Positions 24,874 to 33,396 of a DNA stretch of 64,000 nucleotides are shown here, in pieces (positions within the stretch are counted from its first letter, which is position 1; each line of letters starts with the position of its first letter). The DNA lies in contig NZ_FOBX01000013.1 of NCBI RefSeq assembly GCF_900109945.1, forward strand, positions 151,002 through 215,001, given 5' to 3'. A program made the translations under genes and the position numbers. Below the pieces are notes generated by a model that was not told the origin of the DNA, searched no databases, and saw only the letters and a program-made list of their open reading frames with translations. This stretch comes from Bradyrhizobium sp. OK095 (GTDB lineage Bacteria; Pseudomonadota; Alphaproteobacteria; Rhizobiales; Xanthobacteraceae).

Positions 24874-25578
24874 TCACGCGCCGACGCCGAGGAAATCCCG
24901 CGCCAGGTCCGGGTTGGCGGTGAGCTCGGCCGAGGTGCCCTCGAACACCACATGGCCGTTGTTGAGGCCGTAGACGCGGGTGGCAAAGCTGAGCGCCGCG
25001 GCGACGTTCTGCTCCACCACGATCATGGTGCGGCCTTCGCGCGCGAGGCCCGCGGCGACGTTGACGAGATCGCGGACGATCAGGGGTGCCAGCCCCTCGA
25101 AGGGCTCGTCGAGCAGGATGATGCGGGCATCGCGGATCAGCGCGCGCGCAATCGAGAGCATCTGCTGCTCGCCGCCTGACAGCGTCCTCCCTAGCGATTT
25201 GCGGCGCTCCTTCAGGCGCGGAAATATGCCGTAGATGCGCTCGAACGACCACGCATTCGGCGCGGTCAACGCGGCGACGCGCAGGTTCTCCTCTACCGTC
25301 AGGCCGCCAAAGATCGCGCGCTCCTCCGGCACGAGCTGTACGCCCATATTGGCGATGGCGGACGGCGCCAGTCCGCTGATCGGTTTGCCGCCGAGCCTGA
25401 TCTCGCCGCTCTTCGGCGTCAGCACGCCCATGATCGAGCGTAGCGTCGTGGTCTTGCCGGCGCCGTTGCGGCCGAGCAGTGCTACGACCTCGCCTTCCTC
25501 GACCCGGATCGACAGGTCGAACAGCACGTGGGAATCGCCGTAGAGCGTGTTGATGCGGTCGACTTCAAGCAGGCTCAT
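24874..25578 (-). CDS. livF: Branched-chain amino acid-type ABC transporter ATPase (LivF)
   Basis: A 234-residue ATPase with Walker A GRNGAGKTT, signature LSGGEQQML and Walker B IILLDEPFEGLAP. The start at 25578 (MSLLEVDRIN) overlaps the end of the preceding fusion gene by 14 bp; a longer frame to 25668 has no family match. It is the last gene of a leftward operon with nitrilase, substrate-binding protein, LivH and a LivM-LivG fusion. The closest family is LivF of hydrophobic amino acid importers, but related systems carry urea, amides and aromatic acids, so the cargo is open. Confidence 0.92.
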   Translation of the reverse strand: MSLLEVDRINTLYGDSHVLFDLSIRVEEGEVVALLGRNGAGKTTTLRSIMGVLTPKSGEIRLGGKPISGLAPSAIANMGVQLVPEERAIFGGLTVEENLRVAALTAPNAWSFERIYGIFPRLKERRKSLGRTLSGGEQQMLSIARALIRDARIILLDEPFEGLAPLIVRDLVNVAAGLAREGRTMIVVEQNVAAALSFATRVYGLNNGHVVFEGTSAELTANPDLARDFLGVGA

Positions 25579-27442
25579 GCGCGTGAAGCCCTCCGAGATA
25601 AGCGTCCTGGACCTGCTTGTTGCCGCGGATCTCGTCGGCGGTGCCGTCGGCCAGCAGCCGGCCCTCATAGAGCACCGTGATGTGCTCGGCGAGGCCGAAG
25701 ATTGCGTCGAGATCGTGCTCGACGATGACGATGGTGCAGGCTTTCGCGATGTCGCGGATCAGCGCGCAGGTCGCAATTCGCTCCGACGGGCTCATGCCGG
25801 CGAGCGGCTCGTCGAGCAACAGCACCTTCGGGCTGGTGGCGAGCGCCATGCCGATCTCGAGCCGCCGCTTCTCGCCATAGGCCAGGATATGCGTCGGCGT
25901 ATCGGCGCGCGCGCCGAGGTCGAGCAGCGCCATGATCGCATCGATCTGGGCTTCCACATCCGGCAGGCTGTCGGCCGCGCGCAGCAGGTCGATCCGCAGC
26001 GGCCCACGGCGCCGCGCCAGCGCCGCGATGCGCAAATTCTTCCGCACCGAGAGGTTCGGAAACAATTGGTTGAGTTGGTTGGACTTGGCGATGCCGAACT
26101 GTGCGGCGCGGCTGACGCCGTGGCCTGTCACCTGCGATCCGAACAGCAGCACATGGCCCGAGGTCGGGCTGACCTCGTCGAGCAGCATCTTGAACAGCGT
26201 GCTCTTGCCGGCGCCGTTCGGGCCGATCACGGCGTGGATGGAGCCGCAGCGCACCCTGAACGAGACGCCGTCGACGGCTTTCAGCCCGCCATAGTGCCGC
26301 GCCAGCGCGCACGCTTCCAAGGCGATATCGCTCTCGCTGGTGAGGGGTGATGGCAGCGGCAGCGCAGTGTCGTGCGTCCGGCGCGATCCCGTCGTCGCCG
26401 CGCTCCCGCGGGCTTCGATCGCTTCGGTCACGGCTTCCGCGGCCTGCCGTGCGGCGAGGCTTCGGCGTTCGCTCCACCAATGGATGATCTCGCCGCAGAT
26501 GCCGCGACGCAGGCCGACCACCAGCACGATGAACGCGATGCCGAGTACCAGCTTCCACAGCGTGGTGAGGCCGGGAATGAGCTGGAGGTTGTCGCGCAGC
26601 CATAGCCACAGTGCGGCCCCGACCAGCGGCCCGATCAAGGTGTTGGCGCCGCCGACAATGGTCTGGACCACCAGCTGGCCGGAGGTTTCCAGCGAGAACG
26701 CATCCGGCGGCATGTAGCTCTGGAACGAGCCGAGCAGACCGCCGGCAAGCCCGGCATAGAGCGCGGCGATGACGAAGGCGGCGAGCTTGTAGGCCGGCAC
26801 GTTGTGGCCGAGCATCGCAACACGCGCCGTGTTCTCCTTGATGGCGAGCAGGATCGCGCCCACCGGCGAGCGGACGATGCGGCGCGCTAGTACGTAAGCA
26901 GCGAAGAAGATCACCGCGAACAGAATATACATCGGCAGGCCCGCGCCGATGCGGATGGCGTGGTCGCCGAAACCGAGCACGGGCACCGGCACACCGGGAA
27001 TGCCGTTCTCGCCACCCGTATAGTGCGACAGCGGCGAATTCTCGATGAAATAGGCCATCTGGCCGAAGGCGAGCGTAATCATCGTGAAGTAGATGCCGAT
27101 GCGGCGCACCGCGAGCCAGCCGACGATGAGCCCGAACGCGCCCGCCGATATCGTGCCGGCGGCGAGCGCCAGCCACACGCTCTTCAGGACGCCGGAGACC
27201 AGCAGATAGGCCGTGACGAAGCCGCCGACGCCGTAGAACGCGGCCTGGCCGAACGAGAGCAGGCCGGCCAGCCCGAACAGGATATCGAAGCCGAGCCCGA
27301 TCAGGCCCCAGTTCAGCACCCGCGTCTGCAGGTCGATCGAGAAGCCGAGATGCGGCAGCACAAGAGGCGCCGCCACCAGCGTGACGAATACTGCGAGTTC
27401 CGGAACATGGCTCCGCAGCCCGCCCGATCGCGCGCTGCTCAT
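25565..27442 (-). CDS. Fused ABC permease-ATPase (LivM-LivG type)
   Basis: The 625-residue protein joins two subunits that are usually separate. Residues to about 335 form a LivM permease with roughly nine helices and the FGLAGLLSFGQAAFYGVGG motif. A linker rich in A, E and R leads to a LivG ATPase from about 375, with Walker A GPNGAGKST near 412, a LAYGEKRRLEIGMAL signature and LLLDEPLAGMSP. The start is the ATG at 27442, overlapping the LivH stop by 4 bp. The linker shows no stop or frameshift, so the fusion is real and not an artefact of reading. Such fusions occur in Bradyrhizobium. Confidence 0.93.
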   Translation of the reverse strand: MSSARSGGLRSHVPELAVFVTLVAAPLVLPHLGFSIDLQTRVLNWGLIGLGFDILFGLAGLLSFGQAAFYGVGGFVTAYLLVSGVLKSVWLALAAGTISAGAFGLIVGWLAVRRIGIYFTMITLAFGQMAYFIENSPLSHYTGGENGIPGVPVPVLGFGDHAIRIGAGLPMYILFAVIFFAAYVLARRIVRSPVGAILLAIKENTARVAMLGHNVPAYKLAAFVIAALYAGLAGGLLGSFQSYMPPDAFSLETSGQLVVQTIVGGANTLIGPLVGAALWLWLRDNLQLIPGLTTLWKLVLGIAFIVLVVGLRRGICGEIIHWWSERRSLAARQAAEAVTEAIEARGSAATTGSRRTHDTALPLPSPLTSESDIALEACALARHYGGLKAVDGVSFRVRCGSIHAVIGPNGAGKSTLFKMLLDEVSPTSGHVLLFGSQVTGHGVSRAAQFGIAKSNQLNQLFPNLSVRKNLRIAALARRRGPLRIDLLRAADSLPDVEAQIDAIMALLDLGARADTPTHILAYGEKRRLEIGMALATSPKVLLLDEPLAGMSPSERIATCALIRDIAKACTIVIVEHDLDAIFGLAEHITVLYEGRLLADGTADEIRGNKQVQDAYLGGLHAHEPA

Positions 27443-28317
27443 ACGCGTCCTTCCGAGCCAAACAGGCCCTGCGGTCGCAGCACCAGCAGCAGCGCCATCA
27501 GCGCATAGAGCATCACCTCCGAATAGGAGGAGTTGAACGCGCTGGTCAGGCTGATGATCTCGCCGGCAATGAGACCGCCGACCACGGCGCCGGGGAACGA
27601 GCCGAGGCCGCCGAGCACGATCACGACGAAGGATTGCGCCATGAAGTTGGCGCCCATGTCCGGCGTCACGGCGACGACCGGCGCATAGAGCATCCCCGCC
27701 AGCCCGACCGCGACGATTCCGATCGCGAACACAAGCATGAACGTGCGCCGCAAATTGATGCCGAGGATGCCGACCATGCGCGGGTTCTCGATGCCGGCGC
27801 GAACCACGAGGCCCATCGAGGTACGGTAGAGCACGAGATAGAGGCCGAGCAGCAGCATCGCGATGATCGCAATGAGCTGGAGGCGGTAGGTCGGATAGAT
27901 CAGGAAGCCGAGCTGGGTGGCGCCCTGTCCCCATGACGGCGTCGGCGCGCGCTGGGCGTTGCCGCCGAAGATGGCGCGCACGGACTCCACGAGCACGATT
28001 CCGACGCCATAGGTGACGAGGATCTGATCCTCATCCGGCCGGTCGTAGAACAGGCGGATGATGAAGCGCTCGAGCAGGAAACCGAGCACCAGCATGAAGC
28101 CGCAGCCGACCGCGATCGCGAGCAGGAACGATTGCGTATATTGCAGCATGACGACGGCGGCATAGGCGCCCACGGCGAACAGCGCGCCATGCGCAAAGTT
28201 CAGCACGCCGAGCGTGCCGAGGATGATGGTCAGGCCGCTGCTGACGAGCGCCAGCAGCGAACCGAGGGCCAGGCCGTTGAAGGCCTGCGAGGCGAGGGCG
28301 GGCCAGCTCGGCATCAT
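27439..28317 (-). CDS. livH: Branched-chain amino acid-type ABC permease (LivH)
   Basis: A 292-residue inner-membrane permease with about eight helices. The blocks GLALGSLLALVSSGLTIILG and VLNFAHGALFAVGAY near the N-terminus are LivH signatures, and the later VVIVLGGLGSFPGAVVGGLIAGE completes the family pattern. It is translated immediately after the substrate-binding gene (6-bp gap) and overlaps the LivM-LivG fusion by 4 bp. With that fusion and LivF it forms the importer core. Confidence 0.94.
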   Translation of the reverse strand: MMPSWPALASQAFNGLALGSLLALVSSGLTIILGTLGVLNFAHGALFAVGAYAAVVMLQYTQSFLLAIAVGCGFMLVLGFLLERFIIRLFYDRPDEDQILVTYGVGIVLVESVRAIFGGNAQRAPTPSWGQGATQLGFLIYPTYRLQLIAIIAMLLLGLYLVLYRTSMGLVVRAGIENPRMVGILGINLRRTFMLVFAIGIVAVGLAGMLYAPVVAVTPDMGANFMAQSFVVIVLGGLGSFPGAVVGGLIAGEIISLTSAFNSSYSEVMLYALMALLLVLRPQGLFGSEGRV

Positions 28318-28323
28318 GATGGC

Positions 28324-29661
28324 TCAGGTATAGGGGCCGAGCTTGCAGCCGAATTGGTCCGGCGGATTCATCACGCTTTCGCCGTCGGCAACGTCGACGA
28401 TCTCGTAATAATCCTCCGGGCTCGTCATCTCGGCCGGCGCCTTGCCGCGCAGGATCGGGATCGGACGCACCATCTGGTGATCCTCGGCGCGGAAATACAC
28501 CTTGCCGATCGTGGTCTCGTAAGGCTGCTCTTTCGAAGCTTCCATCGCCTTGATGATCTCGACCGGATTGAAGCTCTTCACGCGCTCGACCGTCAGCGCC
28601 CAGAGATAGGTCTGCATGTAGCCGATATGGGCGCCCCAGCGCGGATGATATTTGTTCTGCGCGACGAAGGCGTCGACGAAGCCCTTGGCGAGCGGATAGC
28701 GGTCCGACAGCGTCCACCAGAAGTCGCAGCTGCCATAGACGCCCTGCATGATCTCGGCGCCGAGCTCCTTGTCCTGGAACGACGACAGGTTCGGTACCAC
28801 CAGCTTCATGCGCTTGAGCACGCCGAACTGCTCGGCCTGCTTGGTGGAGGCCACCGCATCGGCGCCGAAGGCGATGTTGACGAACACGTCGGCGCCGCTG
28901 TTGGCGATGTTGAGCAGCGCCGAGGAATAGTCGGTGGTGCCGAGCGGGACGACTTCCTTGGCGACCTGCTGCCAGCCCTGCTCTTTGGAGAATTTTGCGA
29001 AGCTGTCATAGACCGTATGACCGTAGGTATAGTCGGGCACCAGGAACGCGGTCTTCATGTTCTTGCCGAGCGCCTTGGCGACGACCGGCGCGAGCGCCTT
29101 GGCGGCCATGTAGGCGTTCTGCTGCGAGCGGAAGCCGTAGCGCTGGCAGTTCTTGCCGGTGATGTCGTTGGAGCCGGCGATGCCGACCATGTAGAGCACC
29201 TTTTCGCGCGAGCCGAGCTCTTCCAGCGCGATCGCGCTGGCGCTCGACACCGAGCCGGCCAGCATGATCGCCTTGTCGCGCTGGATGAACTGCGTCGCGC
29301 TCTGCACGTCGAGATTGGGCTTTCCTTCGGTGTCGGACACCTTGTAGCGGATCTGGCGGCCGAGCACGCCCTTGCCCTGCAAGCCCCATTTTTTCGCGGC
29401 GTCGCTGCCCGCATTGATTTCTGCGATGGCGAGCTCGTAGCCGAGCTTGAGGTCGCCGCCGTCGCCGGAGAACACGCCGGTGAGCGGGATGGTCAACCCG
29501 ACGAAGACCGAGTCCGCGGTGACGCCGTCCGGAAAAGTCCCGATGCTGGCCGGTGTCTGTGCCCAGGCGGCGCCACCTGAAAGCAAGGCGACGTCTGGAA
29601 GCATCAGGCTGGCGGCGGCGCCGGCGCTTCCGAGCAGGATCTGACGACGGTCAAACTTCAT
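28324..29661 (-). CDS. ABC transporter substrate-binding protein (LivK-like)
   Basis: A 445-residue periplasmic binding protein. The N-terminus has a twin-arginine-like DRRQILLGSAGAAASLM stretch and an AWAQ cleavage site, so export may use the Tat pathway. The mature protein matches the type 1 periplasmic binding family used by branched-chain amino acid, amide and urea importers (VFVGLTIPLTGVFSGDGGD, then SVSSASAIALEE). It is larger than classic LivK (about 370 residues), closer to binding proteins for amides or urea. It is the first transporter gene, directly after the nitrilase gene on the same strand, which points to a nitrile, amide or carboxylate as cargo. Confidence 0.87.
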   Translation of the reverse strand: MKFDRRQILLGSAGAAASLMLPDVALLSGGAAWAQTPASIGTFPDGVTADSVFVGLTIPLTGVFSGDGGDLKLGYELAIAEINAGSDAAKKWGLQGKGVLGRQIRYKVSDTEGKPNLDVQSATQFIQRDKAIMLAGSVSSASAIALEELGSREKVLYMVGIAGSNDITGKNCQRYGFRSQQNAYMAAKALAPVVAKALGKNMKTAFLVPDYTYGHTVYDSFAKFSKEQGWQQVAKEVVPLGTTDYSSALLNIANSGADVFVNIAFGADAVASTKQAEQFGVLKRMKLVVPNLSSFQDKELGAEIMQGVYGSCDFWWTLSDRYPLAKGFVDAFVAQNKYHPRWGAHIGYMQTYLWALTVERVKSFNPVEIIKAMEASKEQPYETTIGKVYFRAEDHQMVRPIPILRGKAPAEMTSPEDYYEIVDVADGESVMNPPDQFGCKLGPYT

Positions 29662-29728
29662 GACTCACCTTCCATGTTTCGTCACCGCCGGATCGGCTGG
29701 TGGATTGCGGTTGGAGACAAAGCCCGGC

Positions 29729-30763
29729 TCACGCGCCGGCGTCGATCTTGGTGTGGGGTCGGGTATCGGTTGCCGCGTCCGTCGTCGCCGCGTCGCCGGT
29801 GAAAGACACCGGGGTGAGCCGGCGACGATCGACGCTGAGGTCGAAGATATCGAAACGGTTGTAATAGCCGACCACGTCGTGAAACTGTTTCGGCTCGACG
29901 CAGCGGTTGAGATCGATCTCGGCATAGAGGATGCCTTCCTCGTCGCGCAGCGCGTCGCCGATCTGCTCTCCGGTCGGATCGAGGAAGAAGGTTTCCGCGC
30001 GCGGCGTGGCGTCCAGCACCGCGGCGGCCGAGGCATCGCGCGCCACCAACATGTCGCGCGCCGCCTTGTCGAGCACGCCGGCGGTGACGAGGCCGAACAC
30101 CTTTGCTTCGAAGCAATGCGCGGCAGCGCGAATCCTTGTCGCCGCCGCGATGTGGTAGTTGCCGCCCGCGGCCGGCCGGCGGGTTGGCCAGACCGGCGGC
30201 CAGCTCGAGATGTGCAATTGCTCACCCTGAGCCATCAGCGAATAGCGTGCCAAGGGATTGGTGTTCTCGCCGCAGATCAGTTGCCCGATCTTGCCGAGCC
30301 TGGTGTCGACTACGCGCAGGCCCGCGCCATCACCGTTGCTCCAGATCAGCTTCTCGTAGAAGGTCGGCACCAGCTTGCGATGGTGGTTGAGGATCTCGCC
30401 GTCCTCGCCGATCAGCAAGTTGGTATTCCAGATGGCACCGACGCTCGCCGGCGATTTCTCGCTGATGCCGATCGAGACCACGATGCCGAGCGCGCGTGCT
30501 TCGTCGCGGATTGCTTTGATCTCCGGGCCGTCGACCAGCACCGACTGGTCGGCCATGCGCACGAACAGGTCGTGATTGTCGATGGGAGCCCAGAGCGCCG
30601 CCCATACCGGGAACGCGGGAATGAATGTCTCGGACAATGCCACGATCCCGGCGCCGGCGGCGGCTGCCTCTCGGATGAGCGAGATTGCCTTTTTTGTGGT
30701 CGCCGAACGGTCGAGAAACACCGGCGCCGCGTGCACTGCGGCGGCCTTGAAGCGGGGAAGCAT
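29729..30763 (-). CDS. Nitrilase family carbon-nitrogen hydrolase
   Basis: A 344-residue cytoplasmic hydrolase of the nitrilase branch. The catalytic triad is visible: Glu45 in SETFIPAFP, Lys130 in HHRKLVPTF and Cys164 in QLICGENTNP. FPVWAALWAP after the Glu and the ISSWPPVWP block after the Cys are typical of true nitrilases, not amidases or cyanide hydratases. It would convert a nitrile to a carboxylic acid and ammonia. It leads an operon with the adjacent importer (67-bp gap) and is divergent from a LysR regulator 137 bp away. Aromatic versus aliphatic preference cannot be read from sequence. Confidence 0.92.
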   Translation of the reverse strand: MLPRFKAAAVHAAPVFLDRSATTKKAISLIREAAAAGAGIVALSETFIPAFPVWAALWAPIDNHDLFVRMADQSVLVDGPEIKAIRDEARALGIVVSIGISEKSPASVGAIWNTNLLIGEDGEILNHHRKLVPTFYEKLIWSNGDGAGLRVVDTRLGKIGQLICGENTNPLARYSLMAQGEQLHISSWPPVWPTRRPAAGGNYHIAAATRIRAAAHCFEAKVFGLVTAGVLDKAARDMLVARDASAAAVLDATPRAETFFLDPTGEQIGDALRDEEGILYAEIDLNRCVEPKQFHDVVGYYNRFDIFDLSVDRRRLTPVSFTGDAATTDAATDTRPHTKIDAGA

Positions 30764-30823
30764 GGCTTTGTCCTTGGTTCAGGTCAGGCTAATGGCGTCC
30801 CCAGGACCCTGATACAGACAATC

Positions 30824-30841
30824 CTGCAAGACGGCTTGCAG
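30824..30841. promoter_or_regulatory. Candidate LysR operator between nitrilase and regulator genes
   Basis: CTGCAA (30824-30829) and TTGCAG (30836-30841) form a perfect 6-6-6 inverted repeat. An overlapping TTGC-N8-GCAA follows at 30836-30851. LysR regulators usually bind such T-N11-A dyads in the divergent region they control. Only position and symmetry support this. Confidence 0.45.
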
Positions 30842-30900
30842 ACGGCGGCAATCCGCCCCACCGTACCCCGGTGGCACAGCGCTTGCTGTTTGGGGGGGCC

Positions 30901-31875
30901 ATGCAGGAGTTCAACTCACTCGACTGGGACGACCTCAAGATCTTCCTTCACGCGGCCCGCGGCGGCAGCCTTGGCAGCGCGGCGAAGCGGCTGCGGGTCG
31001 ATCAGTCCACCATCAGCCGCCGGATCGCGCATCTCGAATGCGCGCTCGGCGCGGCCTTGTTCGAGCGCTCGCCGCAAGGCCTGCGCGTCAACGAGGCCGG
31101 CGAGCGCCTGCTCTGTCATGCCGAGCGGATCGAAAGCGCCGTTATTGCGATGCATCAGGACGTGCAGCGCGGCGGCGGCCGGATGGCGGGCCGGGTCAGG
31201 CTCGCCACGATGGAAGGCATCGCTTCGCTCTATCTGGCGTTTCGTTTCGCGCCTTTGCGGCAGCGCTATCCCGACCTGACCATCGAGCTCCTGACGTCGC
31301 CGCAGGCGGTCTCGGTCAACCGGCGCGAGGCTGATCTCTTCCTCAGCTTCTTCCGTCCGCCGGGGCAGGGCATGGTGTCGGAGCGGCTCGGCAGCTTCCA
31401 GCTCGGCCTCTACGGTTCACCCGACTATCTCGCGCGCGAAGGCATGCCCGAACGGCCCGCGGATCTCGCGCGCCACAGCTTCGTCACCTACATCGACGAT
31501 CTGATCCAGCTCGACTCGGTACGCTGGCTCGACGACATCATCCGCAACCCGCCGGTGAGCTTTCACTCCAACAGCATGATCGCGCAGATGAACGCCGCTG
31601 CCGGCGGCATCGGCCTCGTGCTGCTGCCGAGCTTTGCGGTGGCCGGCCGCAACGATCTGATCCCGGTGCTGCACGAAAAGATGTCGACGACGCGGGACGT
31701 CTGGATCAACGTCCACAGCGATCTCCAGTTCGTGCCGCGCATTCGTGCCGTCTCGAGCTTCCTCAAGGCGATGTTCAAGTCCGACCCGTTGATGCAGGCG
31801 GATAATTCCGGCCGCAAGATGCTCGATGCGCTGCTGGTCGGGGATGCCGGAACCGTCGCCCTGCAGAACGGCTGA
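30901..31875 (+). CDS. LysR family transcriptional regulator
   Basis: A 324-residue regulator with an N-terminal winged helix-turn-helix (SLGSAAKRLRVDQSTISRRIAHLE at about 20-45) and a C-terminal periplasmic-binding-like effector domain (from about 90). The start at 30901 is preceded by a G-rich site; an upstream in-frame TTG at 30871 is less likely. It is divergent from the nitrilase-transporter operon and by the usual LysR arrangement probably activates it in response to a substrate or product of the nitrilase. The substrate is unknown. Confidence 0.92.
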   Translation: MQEFNSLDWDDLKIFLHAARGGSLGSAAKRLRVDQSTISRRIAHLECALGAALFERSPQGLRVNEAGERLLCHAERIESAVIAMHQDVQRGGGRMAGRVRLATMEGIASLYLAFRFAPLRQRYPDLTIELLTSPQAVSVNRREADLFLSFFRPPGQGMVSERLGSFQLGLYGSPDYLAREGMPERPADLARHSFVTYIDDLIQLDSVRWLDDIIRNPPVSFHSNSMIAQMNAAAGGIGLVLLPSFAVAGRNDLIPVLHEKMSTTRDVWINVHSDLQFVPRIRAVSSFLKAMFKSDPLMQADNSGRKMLDALLVGDAGTVALQNG

Positions 31876-31881
31876 CGCGTT

Positions 31882-33315
31882 TCAGTCCCTGCGCTTGCCG
31901 AACGCCAGCACGTGCAGGCCGAGCCGCTGCCGCACGATCCAGAACAGCAGCACGGTCTCGAAGGTGAGCGAGATCGAGGTCGCGGCCGCGGCGCCATGGC
32001 CGCCGTAGCGCGGCACCAACGCGATGCAGAGCACGACGTTCATGACGAAGGCCAGCGCATAGGCGAGCGCGCAGATCTTCTGCTGGCCGAGCATGTTGAG
32101 CAGGCGCTCGACCGGGCCGATAGCAGAGCGCACCACGAGGCCGATCGCGGCGACGAACATGATGTCGTAGCCGACCATGAATTGCGGGCCGAACAACCAC
32201 AGCAGCGGCTTGCCGAGCGCGAGCAGTACAATGGTCGCTGCCAGCGACGGCCAGAACGTCCAGTTGATGGCATGGGCGACATAGGCCGACAGGCGCGCCT
32301 TGTCGCCGGCTGCGTTGTATTCGGCGAAGCGATGCGCGGTCGTCGCCGACATCGCGTAGTGAATGAAGGAGACCAGCGCCAGCGTCTTGACGACAGCGAA
32401 GTAGACGCCAACCTCGTCGGAGGGGCGGAATTGCTGAAGCACCAGCACGTCGGTGTAGGACAGCAGCAGGTAAAAGCTCTCGACCAGCAGGATAGGCAAC
32501 GACACCGCGAGCCAGCCGCTGACGTCGTAGGCCTTCGGGCCGGGCTCGATGTGATCGGCGAGCTTGCGGTTCAGCACCAGCATCTGCCCGGTCATCGCGA
32601 TCCACACCGCGCCCAGGCTCGCGACCATCGCGGCGACCGCGCCGAGATGATAGCCGAGCAGGAAGGCAGAGGCGGTGATGCCGATGATCAGCGCCTGGCG
32701 GATGATGAATTGCGGCATCAGGCCGAGCTGCATCCAGTCATGCGAGCGCGCGATACCGTCCTGGGTGTTGGCGACGACGAAGGCGGGCAGCGTCATGCAG
32801 CCGATATAAAGCGGCAGCACCTCGGCCGGGTCGATCCAGGGCGACAGCAGCCTCACGATACCGGCAAGCCCAAGCGACACCAGCGCGGACACCGCGAAGG
32901 TCAGCCAGCGGCTGCCGGAGAGAAAGCCGCGCAGCAGCGCATGCTCGCCGCTGCTGCGATATTCCGGAATGATTTTTTGCGCGGAAGCGGAGATGCCGAA
33001 ATCCATCATGCTGCCGAGCAGCAACACCCAGGTCCAGACATAGACATAGATGCCGTAGTCGGACGTGCCCATCCAGCGCGCGAGCAGGACCTGCGAGAAA
33101 TAGGCAAGGCCGGCGCTGATGACGCGGATGATGAAGATGGTGCCGGCCAGCCGCCGCGTCAGCGACGCCTCGCTCGAGCCGCCCGTCAATTTGGCACGCA
33201 GCCGCCCGATCAGCCCGGCCGGTCCGGTCGTTGCGGGTTCTGCATCCATCACGGCCACGTCGAGGATCCCCAGGGCGTCCCGCATGCTGCGGCAGCCTTG
33301 GGAATTAGCAACCAT
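31882..33315 (-). CDS. Polysaccharide/oligosaccharide flippase (MOP superfamily, Wzx-like)
   Basis: A protein of up to 477 residues with 12-14 hydrophobic helices spread over its length, preceded by a soluble N-terminal lead. RRLAGTIFIIRVISAGLAYFSQVLLARWMGTSDYGIYVYVWTW is the typical first-helix region of polysaccharide exporters in the MOP superfamily, which move lipid-linked sugar units across the inner membrane. Later ATGs at 33285 and 33249 (MDAEP) are equally possible starts, shortening the lead by 10 or 22 residues. No glycosyltransferases lie next to it, so the polymer it serves is unknown. It is convergent with the LysR gene, 6 bp apart. Confidence 0.87.
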   Translation of the reverse strand: MVANSQGCRSMRDALGILDVAVMDAEPATTGPAGLIGRLRAKLTGGSSEASLTRRLAGTIFIIRVISAGLAYFSQVLLARWMGTSDYGIYVYVWTWVLLLGSMMDFGISASAQKIIPEYRSSGEHALLRGFLSGSRWLTFAVSALVSLGLAGIVRLLSPWIDPAEVLPLYIGCMTLPAFVVANTQDGIARSHDWMQLGLMPQFIIRQALIIGITASAFLLGYHLGAVAAMVASLGAVWIAMTGQMLVLNRKLADHIEPGPKAYDVSGWLAVSLPILLVESFYLLLSYTDVLVLQQFRPSDEVGVYFAVVKTLALVSFIHYAMSATTAHRFAEYNAAGDKARLSAYVAHAINWTFWPSLAATIVLLALGKPLLWLFGPQFMVGYDIMFVAAIGLVVRSAIGPVERLLNMLGQQKICALAYALAFVMNVVLCIALVPRYGGHGAAAATSISLTFETVLLFWIVRQRLGLHVLAFGKRRD

Positions 33316-33396
33316 TCGTTAAGATTCGGTTGGGTGGTGGCGCTGTCGCCCTATCCGCGGTGTCGTCCTCGCCTTCGCCGGGACGACGGCTCGGGC

